Below, one piece after another: positions 38,301 through 50,208 of a DNA stretch of 64,000 nucleotides (positions within the stretch are counted from its first letter, which is position 1; each line of letters opens with the position of its first letter). Source of the stretch: Aldrovandia affinis (Eukaryota; Chordata; Actinopteri; Notacanthiformes; Halosauridae); the NCBI GenBank assembly GCA_029706075.1, contig JAINUG010000139.1, forward strand, positions 1,533,510 through 1,597,509. Reading direction: 5' to 3'. The notes below the pieces were generated by a model. It was not told where the DNA came from and ran no database searches. It saw nothing but the letters and a program-made list of their open reading frames with translations. The position numbers and the translations under genes are program-made.

Positions 38301-41300
38301 CACTACCTGCAGGGTTGCGAGAGGAACATCACCTTTCCCCGAGCCGTGGGAGATGTCGGCTGGCGTGTGCACCCAACACCGCAGCAGGTGTCACAATCTA
38401 TTCATTTCTCCATCAGTCCAATCCCCACCAGGAAGGATTACACACACAAAAAAACAGAAACACCCATTTCTGAACCAAGCCACTCCCCCCCCCCCCATCC
38501 AGCACCCAGACACACACATAGGACATCAAAAAACTACAAAGACTACTCCTCATTTTAAACAAGAAACAGCCTCCATCTCTGATCACACAACCGGCTACTC
38601 TGCGCCCCATAATGGGTTTTTAGCTCTCACATCAAACAACGAAAAGCCCTGAAATTATGATAATAATAAATCATGCGCGTCCATCTCACAGGTGAAGAAA
38701 GTCCCCCCCACTTTCCATTACAGATGAATGAATCATTAAAAGTGCAGAGGCAGCATGTAGCAGTCAAATTAGCACCACGACCCCACCCCCCACCCCAAAG
38801 ACAGTCTGGCACCTTCAGACCCCCCTGCCCTCAGGTCCTTTTGGAGTGACCTTCACAGAATGGCACATTACTGCAGAGGATCTGGGGCGTGGCGTGGTCT
38901 GAAGCGGATGTTCTGCGTGTGAATTGCAATAAGTCAGTTATTATGCACCACACATCCCGTGATCATAAAAAAAAAGATCGAAAACTTGATCGGACCACCG
39001 AACCCTTCAGGAGTCTGTTCACATTTGCACCTTCAGCTCTGTTTTCTGCTAGTGTAGCGGAGCTCGGAAGACGATAGCACATAAGTGACACAGTTAAGCA
39101 CGTGAGGGTCTGTGACGTCGATAGGAGTACGATTGGTTCTCTTGGCTGGGGACTCTGGTCTTTAGCTCGACGGGCTAATCGTGTCTCTTGTTACGTTGAG
39201 ATCCTCGGTTCGAAACTCGCAGCAGGCACTCTGTTACACTCGTTGTGTATGAAAGGTGAGCGTCAGTGATCTGTGATTCAGGTGAGCTGTGCACCACAAT
39301 AAGCCTCCTGCCCCTCCTCCACAAAGGCAGGCAATCCCTACCTGCACCTCCCTCCCACTCCCCCAAATTCCTATACCCCTCCCACACCTCCATATAACCC
39401 GATACAACCCTATACCTCCATACCCCTCCCACTACCCCACACCTCCACCCCCCACCATACCTCCCATACCTCCCACACCTGCATACCCCCCCACACCTGC
39501 AGACAGTGGGGGTTTGGCCCTTGCAGGCCCATACGGAGCGGATACGTGCAGCGGCTCACCGAATTGGGCCTGCTCGTGCTCCAGGTCCCGTCTGAGCAGG
39601 CTGTGCTCCCCCTTCATCCTTGCGAGCTCCTGGCTGTTCCCCAAGCTCAGGGCCTGCAGCCTCTTCACGAGACCGTCCAGCCGGTCCCGCTCCCCGCACA
39701 GCGCCTTCATCTCCGTCCTCAGCTCCTTCGCGCTGGAGAAATCACTCCCTGCGCCAAGATCCACAGGGACCTCTGAGGCTCCAAACACAGTGGACCAAGA
39801 GAGAGAGAGAGTGCCACGCTCCTCCTGGGCCTGTGGCCCTCACCCACTGCTTCAAAAAGACCCTTAGTTTACAGCTACAGCAGGTAGCACCTATATTTAT
39901 ATAGAGCATACTCGATAAGCACACTTATAAAGGTGTCATTTCACCCTACGACCTTATAATTTCAGGTGTGTCCCCTGCCTCAGTAACAGCATCGCTGCAC
40001 AGCTGCTTATCTGAGGCAGTGAGGGGAATGGGGCCGGGCGGGGGCGGGCGTACCTGAGATGGCAGAGAGCTTGGCCTCGTGCAGGGCCAGCAGCTGCGTT
40101 TCACTGGCGCTGACCTTCCTCCGCAGGCTGCCGCCCAGTCTCTGACTCATCACCACCTGGACGGGGGACACGCCCATTGAGTAAAAAGGGACACGCCCGT
40201 GACACGCCCAGATTATAATCTATACATTAGTTTTACAAAAGTTTTAGAACACCCCCATTTTCTAGTTTTTACTGAAATTTAAGCAGTTCAAGTCCAGTGA
40301 ATAACCTGAAATGGTACAAAGGTAAGCGGTAAACTGCCAGAGGTTAAAAAAAAAAGTTTACCAAAGGTTACCAAAAACTGAAAAAGAATGTACGGGGCCT
40401 TTTAGTTGAAACGTTGTATATTAAAACACTCTTTTGGGAGCGGAGAAACTGTGCGGATATTTTCTTTATTTTCTTAGTTTTACACACACATCGTTCATGT
40501 GGCTGAATCTGTACGCTTGTAGAGAAGGGCAGATTCTCTGTTAACCTATATCCGCCGAATGACAGGATTTTCCATAGACCTCACAAACGGTACATTCACC
40601 GGTCTACGGGATTTCCTGTAGACTGCGCAAACACGACAGCCACCAATCTACAGAAATTCAAGGTCCAGCGTCCAAATATTATATAATTATATTACAAACA
40701 CATGCGGGGTATAGACTTCGCTGACAAAAAAAAGCCTGTTACAAGAGACAAACAAAGTCACTAAAGTGGTAAGTATAAAATAATTTGGTACATGCTTGAC
40801 ATCGCTATCCTAAATGCTTCATTGTTTACAATAAAGCCCATAACACATAAAGATGAAATTGCAGTGCATATGTGTCCTGATCCATGTTTTGGCTACTTCC
40901 ATTACCAGAAGTTCGCTTATGGTGATAGCAACAGACATAACAAACAAAAGGCACACAAAAAAATGAAACTAATAACAAAAATGAAGAATGAGATGAACTT
41001 GTGGCATTACAGAGAATGATAAGAACTCAATTCATTGAAATATAACTCTTCACGTCAAATTTAAAAATGGTTACATAAATATAAATGTACTGTAGACAAA
41101 TAAATGTAAGATTGTAAGAATTTCTCTGTGCATAATTTACACACATAATAACACTAATTTGTTAAAACGTTTAATTGATACCATATATCTCCACAAATTA
41201 TGTATTATTATAAATTATGTACAAATGCATATTTTCACATTTCCATCATTTGTATATGTGGTTTTTCAATTGCAACTTTTTTGTGATTGGGCATAACACA

Positions 41301-44300
41301 TCCGTTTTTACATCAAAATAAAGATAATTTCATGCTCTTTCCAATGATACATCATTTGTATGTATTGTTTCTTTCAATTTCCAATAAGAGGGAAGATGTC
41401 ACGGTTCCATGTTATTCATGCCACGTTTTATGTTTCATTCATGTCACGTTTCATTTCATGTCATGTCATGATTCTGTTTTCATGTTACGTTTCTGTTCAT
41501 GTTTAAAGCATACACTTTTTCATGTTTCCGCAAATCTTGCGTTCATGCTTTCTCTCTCTCTCGCTGTCGCTCACGCTTCCTTACTTTAGCAGTGGTCTCC
41601 TTGATGCATGTGTCCAGTGCTGCTTCTTGCTCCTTGAGTCTGCAATTAAAAATACATATACATATATATATATACATATATGCAATTTAGCAGACGCTTT
41701 TATCCAAAGCGACTTACAGTAATGAATGCATATATTTTTCTGTATATGTGGTTCCAGTGGGAATTGAACCCACAACCTAAGCAATGCCAACGCCATGCTC
41801 TACCTACTGAGCCACACAGAACCAAAATAAAGAGAACACATGCCACCGTTTCTCCTCAAAATCATCACCGGAGCAGAACGCAGTGCTCGAAGCGGAAGTA
41901 ACTGTACAGAACGCAGTGCTCGGAGTGGAAGTAACTGCAGAACGCAGTGCTCGGAGAGGAAGTAACTGTGCAGAACGCAGTGCTCGGAGAGGAAGTAACT
42001 GTGCAGAACGCAGTGCTCGGAGAGGAAGTAACTGTGCAGAACGCAGTGCTCGAAGCGGAAGTAACTGTGCAGAACGCAGTGCTCGGAAGGAAGTAACTGT
42101 GCAGAACGCAGTGCTCGAAGCGGAAGTAACTGTGCAGAACGCAGTGCTCGGAGAGGAAGTAACTGTGCAGAACGCAGTGCTCGAAGCGGAAGTAACTGTG
42201 CAGAACGCAGTGCTCGGAGAGGAAGTAACTGTGCAGAACGCAGTGCTCGGAGAGGAAGTAACTGTGCAGAACGCAGTGCTCGGAGAGGAAGTTGCTGAAC
42301 TTGGCCTAGTGTTTACTCCCCTGGTTATGCAGTCTAAAGGCCTCAGTATACTTCAAATGAAATCGAATTCGGCGTGTTTGCGCAGGCAAGATGGCGGGTT
42401 TGCGACCAAAACAAAGCGCCGCATTTGGCTTCAATTGCCGCAGTGTGTGCAGGCTGGCTAGGCGAACTTGTCAAACCTTTCGCACAGCGCCTCCCAATAC
42501 ACCGTTGCATGCAATTGGTCAACAATGTCATGTCATTGATTGCGTTTTTTGTATGTCATTTGTTTCCTGTTTCCTGTTTACATCGTTACCAGCTGTTCCA
42601 AAACTAACGTTGTTATCTCTAGCTAGCTATATTTCTTATTGACAAGCAATCTTTTTTCTGCGAATCCAGTTGACAACTTTGCTCTTGGGGAAATGCATTA
42701 TTAATGCATTATATTATTAATGCATCATTAGTTTGACGTTACCTAATTGTACTAATTGTACAACTGTGTGACATAGGCTAGTTGCTAATCAAGTTAACCA
42801 CCTTGCTAATTAGCTACAGTATATTAATACAGATAGTCAGATACCATTTATTCAAAGTTGTCATCAAAATAAAATTAACCTTGCTTATTAATGACAATTG
42901 ATGATGCACAATTGTCTAAATGTAATATAGGCCAGGCTAATCCCATGGTCTACTACGTCAAAAAATAAAATTCACAGTCACTTGATGCTATATACAATGT
43001 ACAATGAGAAATGACATTCTACAGTTTCTGGAGCACACTTTCTTATGTCTGTTAACATGATCCTATCATAAGGTATGATGGTTTAAACATAGGGTTATTT
43101 TGTACAAAGCATGACTGTGTTGCAAATTCGGCCCTTGCCAATGTTTGCTTTGTTGGTATTTATATTTTTCTGGCCGACTCGGGTCCGCCGTGAAGGGCTC
43201 GGGTCTGCCGTGAAGCACGTAAGGGAGTCTCTAGAACGTAGGTAGGTAAATTCCATCTCGAAGGAAGCAGAGTTTGCTGCCCTCTGAGAATTAGCTTGCC
43301 TCGTAGAAACAAGCGGCGGACTCAAGTGGCAAGGGTAAATCAAAATAGAGGGCTACCAAATTGGGAGAAAAACGGGAGAAAAATCTGAATCAAATTATAT
43401 ATATATATATATATATACCATGGTTAAATGTACCAAAAATACGGACTATGTGTTATATGCACAGGTCGGGTGGAATCTCGTCTTTTTAACAATGCATGCC
43501 AATTCACATCAATTGCGAAGTCGCAAAAAAGTCTAATAAAAAAATGGTTCTTTGGTTTGACTTTGGTATGTGTGTCTCATAGGCAACAACATGTTGTAGT
43601 GTGATTCTCAGTGTCACAGAAGTGAATTAGGCCACTTGGAGACATTTGGAGACACTTTGAGCCATCACATTAGTATCTGTTTTGTGAGGAAAATAACAAT
43701 CTGACTCTTTTCCTTCCCAGTGTTACAGGTATGGTACACAGCTGCCAACAATGATGTCTATCGCTGTTTTACTGCATTGATCTTTTGTGCGAACTGTGAT
43801 TGTTCCTACCATGTATTAATGCACATCTTCTAAGTTGCTCTAGATAAGAGTGTCTGCTAAATGCTTAAAATATAAAAATTTAAAATTTTAAATGGTCTGG
43901 GTAATAGAAACAGGTTTTATAGTAATCAAAATGTTTTAGTATGTTTTCCAGTGTCACATAAGTGAATAGAATAGAATCATTGGGCCAATTTGGCCATCTT
44001 GGATAGGTTTTGGGACACTTGGAGACCACTGGTGACAACACTCACTGAAAGGCCTCTAGCTCATGAGCCATTGGGTCTAGAGGTCCGTTTTTTTGTACAG
44101 ACTAGGGATGCTAATTTTAAGAAATGTCCTTGATCGATCGTCACCCACGTTAACAAGCAATTAATCGATTAATCTTAAAAAAAACAGCAAAATGTAGCGT
44201 ATGACAGAGAATACAAAATGCATGTTTTTTTCCTCAATCAAAGCTTTATTCAAACTTTTGAGACACAGGCCTATTTTAACAGCATAAAACAATAAGAATT

Positions 44301-47300
44301 ATAAAGGGAATGAAACACCATTCTGTAGGCCTTTTGAAAACAGCAAAAACAATATTCCTTTTGAAATTAAAAGGGCTGTCCGTAAGACCAGCAGAGTTCC
44401 GATGGAACTTGGCAAAATTGGGAGGAAAAAAAGCCAAAAACTAACTTCAAAGTAAGACCAGCTGCTTTCAGAACACCTGTTCCTGAGGGAACCCACCTCT
44501 TCAGACTCCATAAATACTGTGGTGCCAAAAAACATTATTTCACCAAAAACTCAATGCGGAAAAAAAAATTTTCAAATTTCCTTCCCGGTGTTACAGGTAT
44601 GGAATGCCTGCAATGATGTCTATTGCTGTATTCCTGCACTGATCTCGCGAATAACAATTGTTCCTACCAGACCATGCCATTGTCGCTGAGGTAATGTTAG
44701 GCTATACAAAATATAACAAAAATGTTTTGTCGTTGTAAATTGTTTCTTTTGTGAAATATTGCTAGATATATTTTATAAAATCAACAAGGTTTTAACTGTT
44801 GTTTCAAAGCAATATTATTACACTCACTAGAGTTTGTGCTATTGGATAACTCTGCTGTGAACTGTTATATTTCCAAATGTCCAAAAACCAAAAATAGGGT
44901 GTGACAGTTTAGGGGTTAATTCACATAAAAATATTAATTTGAGGCCCCCGAGTGGTGTAACAATGCAGGCACTTGCTCGGAGTGCAAGCCCGGCTCTGGC
45001 CGGAAGCCCTGTTCGGGGGCGGCTGTCCACCCCAGAGGGAGGGGGGAGGGAAGCCAGCAGGAGCTCGTCACATGCCAGTTCCGTCTCGGAGGAGGCAGTT
45101 CGGCACCTTTGTCACTGCCGGTCCCAGAGCTACAGCAGCGAGCTCGTAGTATGAGAGAAGGCTTAGTTGAATTTGAAATGGGATACAATCGGCTACCAAA
45201 TCGAAAAAAAAATTATAATATTAATTAAATCATTGCCACCACTGATTACCAGCAGCACTGTGGGTTTCAGGTCAGGTCACATGATAACCTGATTAATGTC
45301 TCCACCAGCAACAGCAAACTCCCTTGCTACCCTGTGCCTGGGAGGACACTGACCTGCAGATGAGAGGCGGTGGGTGGGTGCAGATTTTTGTGCGGTGCTC
45401 AGAGGTGACCAGGTCGTCCAGCACCCTGCCGAGGTCCTGCAGCTGGGTGAGGGTGCAGCTGCGCAGGGCTGGCCCCTCCCTCTCCTCCGGCTGCTCCAGC
45501 TGTTCCTCCTGCAGGAGCTCCTGCTCCAGCTGCTGGCTGCGCTCCTGCAGGGCCCGCAGCCGGCAGCACAGCTCCTGCGTCTCCTCCTGCGGCCGGGAAA
45601 CGGTTGTCATCGGCAACAGAGCTCCGAAGAGAATGTGTATTTCCTCGCGGAAAGTAACTCCAGTCCAGAGCACGGTACAGAGGTGAGCGCACCTTGGGCC
45701 CAGTAAGACTCGTACCACATCTCAACATGGTTACTCTATTTTGGTTCAGTCAGATGTCATAATATGTATATGCACACATCCAACATACACCTTTTACTCC
45801 TCCGAATATTCCTTGCATACCCCTTGTATAGATGAGGCTTGCGTACCAAATGTGCCCACAGATCACAGCTGCTGCTAAGGATTGTTATTGGTTTCCTGCC
45901 AGGAACGCAAAGGTACCAGGTGTGCAGCCAGACCCGGGGGAGTCTGAGAAGTAAGTTGGCCCAGGGGCCCTCAGATCTGTGCAGCATATGGGCAAAGTCC
46001 CCACATCACCAGAAAACATAAATACTAATGTAGTTCAAACTAAATACTGCATTACAGCTCACTTGTCAATACAGTGATAGCATCATGTACTTCTGGCCAT
46101 AACGTGGAAAATATTTCCACAAACAGCAGCTGGACATAAGGGACCTCCTTCCACAGGAGGTTTGGGTGTGGCCTGATCATGGGTGTGGCAGGGTTACCTG
46201 GACGAGCTGCTTCTCCTGGAGCAGGCGGTCTCTCTGCGTCCTAGGGTCCTGGGTGTGCTCCTCGTCCTGGGGCAACCTCCACCCCGCCTCCTCTCTCACC
46301 AGCTCCCGTCTCTCTCTGCCACCCGGCACAAGCAACAGAACAAATGCAGAATAAAGCTTCTGTGTGACAGATACCAGGCTGAGGACCCTTAATGACCAGG
46401 TGCACACCCAGTTAAATAACTGCGATTAAAGGTTTCCAGCACAGGGTTTAAGATAACTTAAACATGCATTTAGCACTCTTTTTAGCATACTACCTGTGTG
46501 TGTGTCAGTGATGAAAGTGGTCAGTCTGAAAAAAAGCTGAAAAGTTTAATGACGTTTTTTGTTGGTGTTTACAGTGGGGTTTTACAGACAAAAATGAATA
46601 AATTCATTCATAAATCCATAAAGTATAAAAATGAAGTTTTATCAAAATAAAGTCTTTATTTCTTTATTTTAATCAGTCTTATTTTATTAATTGAGCTTAC
46701 TTTAATAAATCAGCCTATTTTTTGTGCCATTACACTGCTTATTTAATTATGCTGGCATGCCCCATGTTGCGTAGTGGCAAGAGCGGGGAAAATCGGTTAA
46801 ATGGAGTGCCGGCAGGAAGTATGACACTGAATCTATCAACTGATAATGAAACAGTGGCAGGTAGTGTGGCTTAAAGCTGTGGTAACGCTGCTTGGTAAGG
46901 GTAAGTTGTACTAAGATGTACTAGAAAAATGTAAATAAGGTAGGACAACATAATAAACATGTTAAATCACTGTGTTTGTCTCTAGGCAACCATCATTCAA
47001 GCCAAACTTTAAATTCATCAACTTGCAAGTGCTGGCAAAGACAACACAATAACTTTTCTATTTGGATTTAGCCATGCCAAGCCACGTGAAATATGTGTTT
47101 AGCAGTCTCTATTGTTTACCATGCTGTTGGTAAGCTACACGTGGTACTTTGTTTACTTGGCGCAAAAACCATCTGTTCAGGTCGGCACAAGTGGCACATG
47201 CCGTTTTGTGTGCCGGATTTAAATGGAGTGGACACCACGCCCGAGTGGCACAAACCGGCATTATGCCAGTTGGGTTTTGGAATGGACCCAATAATAAGCT

Positions 47301-48959
47301 AGCGAGATAGGCACAAGGCATAATGTTTCATGATGACTGACTGCTAGTAAACCATGCTAGTGCTAGCCAGCTAAAATGTTATCAACAAAATTGAATTGTG
47401 TATCATTAAAGCGAGTTTGACAAAGGCTAAATATTCATCGTGGCTATAGCTGGGTAACTACAAGCCTTCAATTCTTTATTCTATTTGTTATCCTACCTCT
47501 TTGGTTTTTCACACGGTCATCCACTGCTATTAAGCTAATGTTAGATGGGTAATATTAGCATCAGTGACTGGTGAAAAAGATGTGGACAAAGTGTACGGCA
47601 AATTTTTATTTTGTCATTGTGTTTTTTGCTACGGATGTGATCTTCCAAAGCATTGAATCCTCTGCAGCCATAGCTGACAATATCTGAACAATATGTGCTA
47701 GGCATATTAATGGTTAATGGATGATCGATTAATCACCATTAAGAATTTGATCGATCAAGCATATCAAATGAACAATTATGTAATTTTGAATGATCCAATA
47801 GCACAAACTCTAGTGAGTGCAATAATATTGCTTTGAAACAACAGTTAAAACCTTGTTGATTTTATAAAATATATCGAGCAATATTTCACAAATATATTAA
47901 TATTTTTGTTATATTTTGTGTAGCCTACCTATATACCTATAGCAGACAATAGCGTGGTCTCATGAATTCGCTAAGCACACCTTTAATGCGCTAATTGCCA
48001 CATTTCTCAGAATTTTTGGTGAAATCATGTTTTGGCATGACAGTATTTATGCATCCCCGGGACATCGGTTCCATCGGAACGGGTGTTCTCAGCAGCTGGT
48101 CTTACTGTAAACAGGCTGCGCACATGGCTCACCCCTGAACATGTGGATATGCATATATTATTAAATAAAAACCAGTAAGGGGACGAGTTAGGAGGTAGGC
48201 TTTTTTTTAACTTCAAAGTTGCCAGGCCTCCGCTGCTGGACAGCCCTTTTCATTTCAAAAGGAATATTGTTTTCATTGTTAGGCCTACTGAATGGTGTTT
48301 AATTTCCCTCATAATTCTTATTGTTTAATGCTATTAAAATAGGCCCGTGTCTCAAAAGTTTGAGTGAAGCTTTGATTGAGGAAAAAAAACGTGCAAAACT
48401 CTGTCTGTTTTTTTTTTTTTAAAGATTAATCGATTAATTGTTTGTTCATGTGGGCGATGATCAATCAAGGACATTTCTTAAAATTAGCATCCCTAATACG
48501 TGCAGAGTATTTTGCCAGGAATATCAACTTTTTTACACCCACTGTCACTTCGGTGGTGTTCCCATTGACTGAAAAAGAGTTTTGTGTCCAGCCAGTCCCA
48601 ACGGAATCTGTTTTTACTCCGCTTTCAATTTTTTTTTACCTCAAACTGTTGTTTTTCTCAATCACTTTTGCCATTCTTACTTCGTGGTCATTTCACCGTT
48701 TCTAGAGGCTTTAGCTAGCTAGCATGCCCATGACTTACAGTGACAGTGACTGACAGTGACTGCGCTTGTACTGCTGTCAACCTGTTGGTCTATCATGAAG
48801 TGTGGGGACTGACAACAAATGAAAACCATTTAGGCTTATCGTGGGTCATCAAGACCTTCCCCCAAAAAACCCCCATTAGATCTGCACAAATCTCGTGGTT
48901 GATGCTTTCTAATCCAGGAAATGCGTAAATCCGTGTATCCGCTGAACTTTTTCATCACT

Positions 48960-49026
<67 letters not shown>

Positions 49027-50170
49027 TTAAAGCTCATATTCTACCACCGGAAAGCTATACTGTAAACGTAAAGGCTTAATTGTGGCCCTACCCCAGCCCC
49101 GCCCAGCCCCAGCTTCGCCCAGCGCCTACCCCAGCCCCGTCCAGCTCACCCGATATCACTGCCCACCGCCTCCTGCAGCGCTCTGTGCACCCCCGTCCTC
49201 AGTCGCTCCAGGAAGTGGGACACAACATGGTGTCTGGAGGGCAGGCCCAGCTTCAGGGAGCTCTTCTCCCGCTGTAACTCCTCCAGCTTCTGCCCAAAAC
49301 GCTCCGCTAACAGCACAAAAACAATGTCAGTCGCCTTGGAGCCCGCGACTGGCCCACAGACCAAAGACCAGAGTCCAGTATGCAGGGCTGTACCACACAC
49401 TTAAATAAAGCAGGAACTTAATTAGACCAGTCATCAAACAACACACACAGCACACAGTGAAGCAAAACATCACACAGGCAGGCAGCTGGGGCTTTGTTAT
49501 TCAGCCAGCCTCGGCAGCTATGTCCACTCAGTGTAGGCTACAGGCCAGCTCTTAACACACTGTGCCACAAGTGTTCATCTAAATATCTGTGTCCTACAGA
49601 GTCATTTTATAATTCACAAGAAAGACCTCAGCACTGTCACTGTACACTGTACATTCCTGGGATTTGATCCAGCAACCATGTGGACACAAGTCAAGTTCTA
49701 TGACCTACTGAAGAGCAAGTTTACTCAACCTACTAAAAGCATTTAGTTCTACAGTACCAGTCAAAGGTTTGAGTACACCTTCCATCCGGATTATGGCTAA
49801 TAGGGCACTCCTTCATTCTTCAGCAAGATAACGACCCAAAAAACACCTTGAAATTGTGCAAGAACTATCTGGTGAAGGAGGAATGTGAAGGACAACTCAA
49901 ACTAATGGCCTGGCCTGCCCAGTGTCCAGACCTCAATCCCATACAACTTGTATGGGACAAACTGGACAGAAGAGACAAAGCAAAGCACCCACAAGTGTCT
50001 CTGGGAATTGCTGCAGGAGAGCTTTGAATTCATGCAAACACACACCCATCCACACAAACACGCACGCACACAACACACACACCATCCACATACACACACA
50101 CATCAACACAAACATGCACATACACACACACCTCCACACACACATGCATGCATGCAAACACACACCCACT

Positions 50171-50208
<38 letters not shown>

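Noticed and set aside
37996..38652. 218-codon open frame on the plus strand inside disc1 intron 9
   Set aside because: It starts at GTG, not ATG, has Thr/Pro/Gln/His composition typical of translated non-coding DNA, has no domain, and lies antisense to an intron.
41883..42461. 192-codon open frame with an 11-residue repeat
   Set aside because: It is kept open only because the 33-bp minisatellite has a period divisible by three; no start context or domain.
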